Assembly (NCBI GenBank): GCA_963575745.1
Contig: CAUYUJ010016143.1
Span: 124,070-164,069, forward strand
Source of the DNA: Prorocentrum cordatum
Taxonomy: Eukaryota; Sar; Dinophyceae; Prorocentrales; Prorocentraceae
DNA: 40,000 bases
Direction of reading: 5' to 3'
Of the stretch, positions 1 through 8,950 are shown piece by piece (the stretch's first letter is position 1; every line of letters begins with the position of its first letter). The translations under genes were made by a program, and so were the position numbers. The notes beneath the pieces were generated by a model. That model was not told the origin of the DNA, ran no database searches, and was given only the letters and a program-made list of their open reading frames with translations.

Positions 1-1938
1 TGAGGGGCAGGCAGTGCTCAGGGCAACAAGCTCTATGCTGTACAACAGGATGCTGCACCCCGTCGCGTGCACTGCAAAAGCCACAAGACTGAATGCCTTG
101 CGACAACTGCTACATGGCATGCTCTACAACAGAATCCCTCCACCCTCCAGGGGGCGAGGAGGAGGAGGATGGCTGTTTCCTTGAGGGGAAGACAGCGGAG
201 ACAATGACCAAGGCAGAAACTGGAAACGTCGTGCCGATCTCGGTCAGCGTCGATCTTGGTCATCGTCGATCTTGGTGAGCGTCAATTCGTGGATCAGCCT
301 CGCGAATCGGCGGCGGCCGACAAGGACCATGACCAAAATCAGCATCGACACGATCCCGCGACATCTTGGTCACGGTCCCCGTGTTTCTTCCCTCGGTTCC
401 CACGCCCAACTTGGAAGGCGGCAAAGCCCCACCTCCGCACATCCCCGCGTGCCGTCCCGCCCCCGTGCCGGGCCGGCCCGAGCGCCCGTCTGCCCACTGC
501 CTCCCGCGAGCAACTTCCAGCACAACCACAGCTGGACAAGGACACGGACATCTGGCGCCCAGTGTGGCCAGAGGCATGTGCGCGGCCCATGAGGGGGGGG
601 CCAGGGGCCGCATTGAGACAAGAAGAGGGGCCATGAAATCCAGGAAGACAGCATGGCCCTGGCCAAGATACGCACACCCCACCCACCCCTGTTGGACTCC
701 AACCGAAAGAAAGATCGAAGCGGCCCCTGAGGCCTTTGGCAATGGCCGCTGTCGGGCCTCGGGGCTGCCAGAAAAACGGATGGGGGCGGAAAACCGGCCC
801 TGGGATAGGGGGTCGGGAGGTCCGGGGGGCCGCGCCGCGCATCGAAAAAGTCGAAGCGCCAGACGTCTGAGACCGTCCGGGCCCATCGGGACAGGGTGGT
901 GTGGTCGGGCTTGAAGGAGGGAACGTCCATCGAGGCAGTCAGCCGCACATAGAACCTCGTCACAATCCCAACCACCCCTCCTCCTTCTCACCCTCGCCAT
1001 CATCTTCCAACTACGTCTCCCCTTCTTTTGCCCCTTCCCGCAAAAGGAGCGAGGGGCTCAGCCGAGGGCAGCCCAGGAGCCGCGAGCACTCCCGAGGCCC
1101 TCCGACCACCCCGATGCCTCTGGATAGGCGTCGGTCTCTTGTACTTGCAGCGACCTCGGCTACGCGATCGGATTTGACATTGGTGCCAACGCAGCTGCGA
1201 GCAGGAACAGCGCTCGCCCAAGTGGTATGGACAGGACGGGAGAAGCAGAGAAGAAGAAGGTCGAGGAATCGATTACGCAATGTGTTGCGTGGATGCATTG
1301 ACAAGAGACTGAATGAACAAGACGATGGATGAATAAATAAGCCGATGGACTGATGCACTGATGCCTGGGCGAGATTCATTGGAACCACCCACATGGACGA
1401 CGGAACGAACACCACCAGGAAAACCATTAAACAAGTGTGTTGAACGTCGTCGGATTGAAAGTGCATTCGATTAGGACTGCTTGAGCGTAACTGAACTGGG
1501 TGGAATTTCCTGAACTGCGTTACATTGAATTCGAAGAGAAACGGCGTGACCCGAAACCAACTGCTCATGGACGTGAACAAACATATGAACACACATCGAA
1601 CATCACATTGCGGCGGTAAACGGCACGCGCATCTTGAATACATAACGCACCTTTGGAACAGCTGGCTGCCCACAAGGAAGCTAACTTATTGTACGGGAGC
1701 AATGACAAAGGAGCAGCGTGGAGGGTGCAGGAAGAGTATCAGGAAGAGGAAAAGGACGGACGAGGGCGAGACCAAGGATGATGGTAAGAACGAGAACGAG
1801 AATAAGGAGAGGATCAGGATGAGGGGGAAATGTAAGAGAGACGAGCGCTGTGTCCACCCGTCTGGGAGGACCATGGGGCTTAATTACCCCAGTGCGACCC
1901 TACCTAGAAGTTGGAGCCCCTAGGAAAGCAGCATTAGT
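1..1938. other. No recognisable gene
   Basis: GC-rich in the first kilobase and closer to balanced after about 1300. A loose repetition of GATCTTGGTCA-like words lies at 230-370. Open frames exist on both strands, but none shows a motif I can name. The most protein-like stretch is on the minus strand at about 830-975, where PDHTTLSRWARTV vaguely recalls a transposase N-terminus. It is too short to call. Confidence 0.5.
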
Positions 1939-2480
1939 TGCTATGCTATACTATGCTATGCTATGCCATGCTATGCTGCGCTATGCTATGCTATGCTATG
2001 CTATGGTATGCTATGTTATGCTGCGCTATGCTATGCTATGCTAAGCTAAGCTATGATATGTCATGCTGCGCTGTGCTATGCTAAGCTATGTTATGATATG
2101 ATATGCTATGATATGCTAAGCTGCGCTATGCTATGCTATGCTATGATATGCTAGGATGTGCTATGCTATGAAATGCTATGCTATGCTATGCTGCGCTATG
2201 ATATGCTATGTTATGCTATGCTATGCTATGGGTGGCTGTGGTATGCTATGCTATGCTATGATGCGCTATGCTATGCTATGCTGGGCTTTGCTATGACATG
2301 CTGTGCTGCGCTGTGCTGTGCTACGCTCTGCTATGCTATGCTGTGCTCTGCTATGCTAAAGCTCGGCGAAGCTAAGATGAAGGTAAGCTAAGCTAAGATA
2401 AACCTGAGCTAAGATGAAGCTAAGCTAAGCTAAGCTGAAATAAGCTAAGCTAAGATGAGATAAGCGACGCTAAGATAAGG
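1939..2480. repeat. Pentanucleotide satellite, GCTAT grading into GCTAA
   Basis: From 1939 to about 2355 the DNA is an imperfect array of the 5-mer GCTAT, with scattered variants (GCTGC, GATAT, GTTAT). From about 2356 to 2480 the dominant 5-mer becomes GCTAA with GATAA/GATGA variants. A unit not divisible by three cycles through the reading frames, so the array reads as M-L-C-Y-A strings with few stops. Those open frames are by-products of the repeat, not genes. Confidence 0.95.
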
Positions 2481-2945
2481 CAACGTCACTGGGGGAACCG
2501 CGGGGGGGATCCTGGGGGAACCGCCCGGGGCGTGGAACACTGCCCGGCCCTTTAAGCCAACACGGTAAGAACCCTTCTAGGCAGAGCCTAGGTAGGGAAT
2601 GAAAATACGTTTGGAAAATAGGACAGGTGGGAGCGGTGCTGGCCTGATCACGAACTAGCCCGTCGCTCCGCAACGCTGAATTAGCTCCTCGCCCCTCGGC
2701 TGTCATCCTCCTCCTCAGCGTCCTCCTGTTCTCCGCCGTCCGCACTCCTTTTTCCTATTGTTTGGCCTTCGCGTCCTCCCCGTCCTCATATTTCTGATTT
2801 CCGTATTCCCAAACAGCATCGTCATTTTCGTATTCATCACTTGTGTCACCCCTATCCTCTCTACTCTGTTCCACTTCCTGGAAGATACCTCATTCTGGTC
2901 GTACCACCAGATGTGCTGGTGGGATGCGGTCTGCCTGACACTTCC
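2481..2945. other. No recognisable gene
   Basis: Unique-looking DNA between the pentanucleotide satellite and the 84-bp minisatellite. No domain, promoter or RNA gene could be identified on either strand. Confidence 0.5.
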
Positions 2946-3310
2946 TCACAGCATCTGAAGTTCAAGCTTGCAATTTCCAACAGCCGTACGGATGGTGGGC
3001 GACTCCGTTTTCTAAGCGCGGTTATCGCCTTGGCGCCGCAACCGCTGGTCTTAGAAGCCTGTAACAGCTGCATTGATGGAGGCCGACTAGTATTCAAAAT
3101 GTGGTTATCGCGCCCGCGCCGCGGACATTCTTATTAGAAGCTTCCAACCGCAATTTCATTGAAGCAAGTCAATTCGTCTTGAAATCGTGGCTCTCGCATC
3201 GGCGCCGCGCACGTTCGCCCTAAAAGCTACCAGCGGATACATGGATGGGGGGCGAATCGTTTTCGCAAGAGGGTTCTCGTATCCGCGCCGCACAGTCTGA
3301 AATCGGCGGC
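2946..3310. repeat. Degenerate ~84-bp minisatellite, four or more units
   Basis: Related blocks recur every 83-86 bp. GATGG-(A/T)GGGCGA-type starts lie near 2991, 3075, 3161 and 3244. Each is followed by a TTTTC- or TTC-containing core, a CGC-rich middle (GCGCCGC) and an AGAAGC(C/T)- or AAAGCTACC-like end. A weaker unit precedes the first (AAGCTTGCAATTTCC near 2965). The period is close to 28 codons, so pieces stay open on both strands, but stops inside units argue against a protein repeat. The units are diverged, so the array is old. Confidence 0.65.
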
Positions 3311-3728
3311 GCAGAGGAACCCCAGGCGCAGTCAGCAGAAGGAAGTGCGATTGCGAGCGAACATAAACGTAACGCGCAGGTGAAGAAACGCCCAACACTG
3401 CAGTGCAAAAGGGTCGGTGAAAAAAAAATGAGGGACTGTCAACCACAGGCATGAGGCGGCCAATAAAACGAAGAACTGATCGATCGATTCAACTAAGTTG
3501 AAACGCCAGCAATATGGTGCTAATTGGTGCCACTGAATCGTCAAAGGAGTGTTAGTCACTCTGTGACACTCCGACATGTTGCTGCTACCCGTCCTCGGCC
3601 ATTCCTAGGCATTCCCAGACGCCGCGGGCGCGAAACGTGACGTCATCGGCCCCCTCCCACCCCCCAGATGATTGCCGTCAACGGCCAGGCATGAAAAAGG
3701 AGGCTCCGGCCACGTCCCCGCGCACGAC
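3311..3728. other. No recognisable gene
   Basis: Moderate-GC DNA after the minisatellite. It contains a short A-run at 3419-3428. I see no domain or RNA structure that I can support. Confidence 0.5.
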
Positions 3729-3764
3729 AACGATGAGCGACGAACGACGAACGACGAGCGACGA

Positions 3765-3838
<74 letters not shown>
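3729..3838. repeat. (CGA)n trinucleotide microsatellite
   Basis: An impure CGA/ACGACGA lead-in at 3729-3764 is followed by an essentially pure (CGA)n run to about 3838. All six frames read as homopolymers (Arg, Asp, Thr, or Ser, Arg, Val on the other strand), so the overlapping open frames are repeat by-products. Confidence 0.95.
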
Positions 3839-5987
3839 TGCAGACCAGACCCGTATGCGGATTCCTATGCGGACACGTATGCGGATCCCGATGCGCACGG
3901 CGGCAATGCCAAAAGCGCACTGGGGGGGAGCGTTACGTCATTGGGGGGGGCGGGAGCCATGACGCCCGTCATGCCCCAAGCAATAAAGAAACACGCTCCA
4001 GTGAAGAACATGATTGTAAAGCTGCCAAACCAGCCGATTGGTGGAGTGGCGCTGGGAAAGCAATGGCCCGGCGAAACTGATGGGTAGGGTGCTAACCTAC
4101 GAACCTGCGACGCAATATGCAGTAGCGAAAAAATGAATCGCTAGCCTACAAGGCACGGCAGCACCACACATCGCAACCCGAACATAAAACAACGTCGCAA
4201 ACAGCGGACGCTGTGACGGCAAATACTGGTGGTCACGAAGCGCACCGCATGCGTAGAAGCCACGCACGAAGCCAAAACCAACCGAATCGCCATGCCGTCA
4301 AATCCTTGGTGTATAGCCATGCTACCAAGAGGGACCTGTGTCACTGACACGTCCATGCTGGCCGAAAACAGGCTGCAATGGAGGCGCCGACCGAGTTATA
4401 CTGGTCGGGTACCGCCCAAGCAACACAAGTAAAGACGCAAGGTGCACTGCACGCACCGACGTCTAAATCGCCACCAAATCGACCAAGGACGTCTCGGACA
4501 AGACCCGGAAGGCGCCGCGAGGCTCGCGGAAGATCCACTTGTGGAGCCCACGACCCGAGCCTCAAAGAACGCATCACGTGCAATCTGATCCCGACGGTGG
4601 CAAACGCAAGGAGACCACGTCAAGAGGCCCGACCACACGAAACCAGGAACCCCGACCAAGCGCGAGCAGCACGGGAGGCTCTGCAGACGAGGGCGCCAGG
4701 AGAGAGAGCTCCAGGCGCCAAAACAGAACTGCCAAAGCAAGCGGGGGCGGCAGGGGTTTGGCCGAAAGCTGCTGTGGGATCAGCGGCTCGCGCGAGGTTC
4801 GGCCGATGCCCCGCACGGATCGGCCCGCGGCCCCCGCCAGCCAAGCTCACGCAGCTGCTGGAACATACAAACAGGAGGCGGCAGCGCGGCGGGGGAGCGG
4901 TCGGGCACCAAGGGTGAGGCCAACCCCAGAGACCCCCGCCAGGGCGGCCCCTCACTGGCACGCACAGCCCTGAGGGACCGCGCGACACCAGAAAGGGGGT
5001 CCACGCGCAGAGAGAGAGGGAGGGAGAGAGAGAACAAAAAACAAAGCTGTGGAGGAGGAGGAAGAACAGGGGGAATTAAAGAAACGGTGGCACAATGGCA
5101 GAATATTATCTTCTGGCAATGGCGGGGTTATCCGAATCCCACCTCACGGCGCAAAGCCAATTTTGCCTTCGAAACCAGCATGCTGCACAAAGCCGGGGGG
5201 GGGGGGGGAAAAAGGCGCACCGCGCCGGCAACGAGAGCGAGGCGCGCGCGCGGAAGAATCGCAAGCCCCCGCGGCAGGGACGACCCGGAAGATGGGAGGA
5301 GGGGGGGAGAGAACAAGCAGGGGCAGAGGCAAGAGGGGAACCCAGAGAAACGACGGCGGAGGACCCCGCGACGCGGCTGGGACCACGACCGACAACGGCG
5401 ACGACCAAGCGAGCCCCGCGACCCAATGGGAGGGGAAGGGACCGACGGACCGCCGCGGGGGGGAGCGCCGGCGGAACGCGGCGGGAACGCCACGCCACCT
5501 CCTGCAGAAACGAAACCTCGCGGGCAAGAAGCCAGGGAAGGCGAACGAAGGCGAGCGAAACACATGCGAAACACGGCAAGACCACGACGCGACGACCAGC
5601 GCGCGCCCAGAGCGACTGCACGTGGCCGACCCCTGGCGTTCCCCTCAACCCTGAAGCCCCCACAGCCCCACGTGGGAGGCCTGCGCTGAGAAACCGCAAC
5701 CTCCGACCCTCGGAGTCCTGGGCCTCCCGGGCCCGGGGAGCCCAAAGCGGTGCAGGACCTCGAGGCCCAAAGGCACCCCACCGCGCGCTCCGCCACCGCA
5801 GGGACGCGGCTTCGGCGCCCCAAAGCTCTCAACGGCCCGAGGCATCCTCGGAGAGCGACCCGGGTCCCCAAACCGCGCGGCCGCGGGCCGCGGGGAGGCA
5901 CTCCTTGAGGGGCGGGCCAGCGGGTGTGGCCGCCTCCGTCGGGGGCGGCGACCGAGGCGTCTGCTGCTTTCCTGCTTGGGGGGGGAG
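3839..5987. other. Long stretch without a supported gene
   Basis: Mostly GC-rich DNA with several open frames on both strands, all dominated by Arg, Ala, Gly and Pro. Local items are TATGCGGA-type words at 3850-3895, a 14-base G run at 5195-5208 and a GA-rich stretch at 5005-5050. I searched for continuation exons of the helicase fragment at 6.7-6.9 kb (motif I, GSGKT) in the direction of its transcription and saw none. Confidence 0.45.
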
Positions 5988-6045
5988 GAGCAGCAGCAGC
6001 AGCAGGAGGAGGAGGAGGAGGAGGAGGAGGAGGAGGAGGAGGAGG
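5988..6045. repeat. (CAG)n followed by (GGA)n microsatellite
   Basis: About five CAG/AGC triplets run directly into about fourteen GGA triplets, ending at GGAGGGTGC. The purine-rich strand is the plus strand here. The Glu-, Gly- or Leu-rich reading frames across it are by-products. Confidence 0.95.
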
Positions 6046-6430
6046 GTGCTCTGGGCAGCGGAATGGGCACCCCCCCACCCTGCCACCCCGCCCGACGGCC
6101 CGCTGTGGCGCCTCCAGCGCCCACGGAACCCACCCCCAGCTGGCGATCTGGCCCCCCCCCCACGCCCCGCGAAGGACGGTCCACTCCTGCACCCTCACGG
6201 TCATGGAACGGCTCGGAGTGAAAGGCCTCGCGCTTGCCCCCATCCCCGAGATCAGCCAGCCCCACGGCGATGACACCCTCGGGGAGGGGGCCCTCAGAAC
6301 CCGAGGGAGTCCTCGAGATCAGCGCCGAGGCAAGGTGATGCGATAGAAATGCATGTCAGGCAGGTGAGGAGGAAGCGCGACCACAGATCTTGGCGGCGCC
6401 CACAAGGGGGGGGGCGCGAGCAGGGCGAGG

Positions 6431-6570
6431 CCTTCTAAGAAGGCGGAAGGGCTTCTTAGAAGGCGGGGGCCTTCTCAGAAGGCCTCGGAGGCTTCTAAGA
6501 ATGATTGTTGTAGACCTGGCGGGCTTCTGAAAAACCTCCCTGCCTTCGCCGACGCCCGTCCGCCCTCTTA
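6431..6570. repeat. Cluster of CTTCT-N-AGAAG palindromes (downstream of the helicase exon)
   Basis: Short perfect palindromes with a one-base centre recur: CCTTCTAAGAAGG at 6431, GCTTCTTAGAAGGC at 6451, CCTTCTCAGAAGG at 6470, and partial copies at 6491 and about 6567. They lie 3' of the helicase exon on its coding strand, so they are probably intronic. A related set lies 5' of the exon (6908-7030) and another at 25255-25385. Function unknown. Confidence 0.75.
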
Positions 6571-6699
6571 GAAGCCCATCCCCCTCGCGCCAACCCCTGG
6601 TGGGCACCGCCAGAGATCTACACACAGCACGGCCCAGACAGCAGTGCGGATCAGAAGGTCGCCCAAGGTAAACCACGAACGCGCCGCATCCGAGGCGAA

Positions 6700-6903
6700 G
6701 GCTGATGTTCTCCCACAGGTAGTCGGGCAGCTCGTACTGCTCCCAGAGGTCGTCGAACCAGTCGATGGGCGGGATCTCCTCCGCCCCTCTCCCGGAGATG
6801 TCGACCGCGATGCCGTCGTACTTGTCGAAGTCGATGCCGGCGGTGTGGGCGGTGTTGTCGAAGAGCTCCTTCCGCTCGGCGGCGGGGCGGGGCAGGACGA
6901 GGG
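6700..6903 (-). CDS. Exon fragment of a DDX3/Ded1-type DEAD-box RNA helicase
   Basis: Read on the minus strand from about 6903 to 6700, one frame gives ERKELFDNTAHTAGIDFDKY, then DGIAVDISGRG, then PPIDWFDDLW, ending in LWENI (ENI codons 6704-6712). This is the segment just before the Q motif of Ded1/DDX3/PL10 helicases: an F...NTGINF(D/E)KYDDIPV box, an SG turn, then P-I-x-x-F-x-D and an ENI-like helix. These are ATP-dependent RNA helicases of translation initiation and mRNP remodelling. Similarity stops right after ENI, where the family continues into the PTPVQ box. The sequence therefore enters an intron, perhaps with a GC donor at GCCTTCG as some dinoflagellate introns use. The 5' limit near 6900 is uncertain. 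No other helicase exon was seen in the window, so this may be a long-intron gene or a stranded exon. Confidence 0.72.
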
Positions 6904-6907
6904 GCGG

Positions 6908-7030
6908 CGGCGCCTTCGAGGGGGCGGGCCCTCCGAGAAGGTTCCCAAGCCTTCCCCAGGAGACACGGGCGGTTCCTCGAAGGGCGCGACGGCTCTCGAG
7001 GAGCCCCGCCGCCTTCCGAGAAGGCGCGCC
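6908..7030. repeat. Palindromic CCTTC/GAAGG words upstream of the helicase exon
   Basis: Words such as CCTCCGAGAAGG, CCTTCCGAGAAGG (about 7012) and AGCCTTCCCC form a looser version of the cluster at 6431-6570. They flank the 5' side of the helicase exon on its coding strand, as expected for intron-borne repeats. Confidence 0.55.
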
Positions 7031-7179
7031 GCTGGGAGGGCGGAGGAGGGGGAAGGGAATAGGGGCGGGGGGCAGGCGGCTGGAGTCCAGGCTCTGGCCG
7101 CCGACGTCCCCGGTCGAGAGAGAAGGCCCCCACAGCGTACTCCAGGTCTCTCAATAAGCGCGGGGGGGTGGGTCGCAGG

Positions 7180-7404
7180 GGGGGGGGGGGGGGAACCGCT
7201 GTCCTTCCGGGGGCGTGGGGAGGTTGGGGAGCGAGAGGAGGTGGGTTTGGGGCGGGTGGGGGGGGCGGGCAAGGGGCGTCGGACAGGGAGGCAGGGGGGG
7301 GGTGCTTATTGAAGGATCTGGAGTAGCGGCCCCCCTCGCCAGCAGCGCACCGCGACCGCGACGGTCATACCACAGACGGAGCTCACCAGCAGTAAGCGCA
7401 CTGA
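7180..7404. other. G-rich stretch without a gene
   Basis: Includes a run of 15 or so G near 7179-7193 and further GGGG blocks to 7305. It may form G-quadruplexes. No coding or RNA signal seen. Confidence 0.5.
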
Positions 7405-7568
7405 CTGGATAGGGGACCACGTGCGAACCCTATCCCTACACCCCACGACTTCTGAGGGGGAGGGTGGGGCTCACTTCGCTCAGGAGCTCCTGGTCGAAGT
7501 GAACCCCACCCTCCCCCTCAGAAATCGTGGGGGGTAGGGGCAGGGTTCGCCTGTGGCCCCCTACTGGA
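7405..7568. repeat. Large near-perfect inverted repeat (hairpin)
   Basis: The arm at 7441-7478 (CCCCACGACTTCTGAGGGGG...) is the reverse complement of 7495-7532 with two mismatches over 38 bp. Pairing continues outward through GCGAACCCTATCCCTAC (from 7423) against its partner ending near 7550, with three more mismatches, then more weakly to about 7405 and 7568. The loop is about 16 bases and contains the small palindrome AGGAGCTCCT. No ORF is implied. It could be a fold-back transposon, a structured RNA or a recently inverted duplication. I see no clear target-site duplication. Confidence 0.85.
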
Positions 7569-7592
7569 GAGAGAGAGAGAGAGAGAGAGAGA
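7567..7592. repeat. (GA)n microsatellite
   Basis: About thirteen GA dinucleotides abut the right edge of the large inverted repeat and are followed by an A run (7596-7605). Confidence 0.95.
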
Positions 7593-7827
7593 CAGAAAAA
7601 AAAAAATGCTGTCAGGGAACGCGCGCATGCATCCCACTGGTCTCGACCGGATTGTGGAGGGGGGCCTGCTCCTGTGCGCGCTCGCGGTACTCGTGCCCCA
7701 ACCCCCCTCCCTGCCTCGGCTGCGCCCGAGAATGAAGTCGCTCTTCGCCTCCACCCCCACGCCGCCCCCTCGAAAAAGTGGGAAGACAAGACGCGTCGCA
7801 TCCTCGAGTGAGAGAGGGGGGGGTGAA

Positions 7828-7979
7828 ATAAATGCCTCGGCTATGGCGGCGCGTGCACCAACATTGGGCGAACACGACGGGTGTGCAGCTGGCTGCTCGG
7901 TAGGAGGTCCGCGCTCCTGCGGGACCGACGACGCGCGGGGGGAGGGCGGCATCGGGCGCCGACGCCCTGCCGCACCCCG
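7828..7979 (-). repeat. Repeat B2 (outer 3' end of the DIRS-type element)
   Basis: 152 bp aligned without gaps to 8704-8855 at a constant offset of 876, with about six substitutions. It starts ATAAATGCCTCGGC on the plus strand and ends GCCGCACCCCG. Identity falls away sharply after 7979. As the left-hand edge of the element it is the terminal copy of the B repeat. Confidence 0.85.
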
Positions 7980-8274
7980 CCGCACGACCGAGCACGACCA
8001 GCGGTCGCGCCGCCAACACCACGCGCTTTCCAAAAGCGCGCGACCAGACGAGCGCCCCCACGCGCGAGACACACCCCACACCCCAAGAGGGCGGGCACGG
8101 GTGGGACCGAGCGAAACGAGCGCCCCAAGGCGCGAGCCAGACACACACACACACACACACACACACACCCGGGCGGGTGGGCACGGGCAGGACAGAGCCC
8201 AGGAAGAAAGCCGAGAGCGCCGCGCACGCGAGCCACCGCGCGCGCAGCACGCCCCGCGGGGCACAGGGTGGGCA
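7980..8274. repeat. Unmatched spacer between A2 and B2, with (AC)n
   Basis: In a canonical split-repeat element A2 runs straight into B2. Here about 295 bp lie between them and match neither the inner side of B1 nor the inner side of A1 convincingly, apart from a possible weak extension of A at 8229-8274. It contains an (AC)n run at 8140-8168 and two GGGCGGGCACGGG-like or GGGTGGGCACGGG-like words, suggesting local repeat expansion or an insertion. Confidence 0.55.
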
Positions 8275-8703
8275 CGGGCGGGCAAGCGGAAACCGAGCGC
8301 GCGCCCATTTCCGCGAGCCTTGCGGGTTGACACAAATATATTCCAACACATGCGAGAACGCCGCGCGCGGGGGCGCGCTCGCGCGCCCCCCCGCGACCCC
8401 GATGCGGCGCAACCCCTCACGCACGCAGGGGGGGGGGGGGGGGGGGGGGGGGAGACGTTCTCGCGCGGCCCCCCCCCCGCCCCTCCGCGCGAGGACGCGC
8501 GCCGCCCCTGCAGATCGCCCCCGCGCGGCGCGGGCGCTCTCGCGCGCCACGGCGCCGCGCCTCGCGCGACCCCGCGCCGCGCCGCGCCATTTCCATGGCC
8601 GTGAATAATGAAACTGCAAAACCGCGCAAACCGCTCACACTGCGAACCGCGCGCCGCCGCCTCTGCATTTATCGGCCCTGAAAAAGCGCGCTTTATGGGC
8701 GAT
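8275..8703 (-). repeat. Repeat A2 of the DIRS-type element
   Basis: Matches A1 (16775-17192) closely over its whole length, from GCAAGCGGAA to the end at GGGCGAT (8703), where B1 begins directly. The main difference is a 25-base G run (8428-8452), replaced in A1 by GGATGGGGGGGGG. The shared stretch includes TTGCGGGTTGACACAA, CCATTTCCAT and a CGCG-rich block. Confidence 0.9.
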
Positions 8704-8855
8704 ATAAATGCCTCGGCTATGGCGGCGCGTGCACCAACATAGGGCGAACACGACGGGTGCGCCGCTGGCTACTCGGTAGGAGGCCCGCGCTCCTGCGGGA
8801 CCGACGACGCGCGGGGGGAGGGCGGCATCAGGCGCCGACGCCCTGCCGCACCCCG
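8704..8855 (-). repeat. Repeat B1 (inner copy)
   Basis: Inner partner of 7828-7979. It abuts A2 with no spacer (junction GCGAT|ATAAATG at 8703/8704). On the minus strand it follows the C-terminal end of the recombinase coding remnant, the place where B1 sits in Ngaro/PAT elements. Confidence 0.88.
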
Positions 8856-8950
8856 ATGCACGCCCGATGGGGAAGCCCTCCCCCGCGCCCCGAGCAGCCC
8901 GCGCGCGCGTTGCGCCCGCGCCCCGCCAGCTCGATGCACGCAACCAAGCG

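Noticed and set aside
370-975. Possible transposase N-terminus on the minus strand (PDHTTLSRWARTV)
   Set aside because: A single short resemblance with no further conserved motif and a GC-rich, low-complexity continuation.
2158-2391. Cys/Met/Tyr-rich frames in the pentanucleotide array
   Set aside because: Pure product of the GCTAT repeat.
5095-6276. 380- to 390-codon frames on both strands
   Set aside because: Arg/Gly/Pro/Ala composition, running through a (GGA)n tract, and open on opposite strands at once. These are GC by-products.
6431-6482. Reading the CTTCT-N-AGAAG words as heat-shock elements
   Set aside because: Heat-shock elements need TTC and GAA separated by two bases; here the spacing is three.
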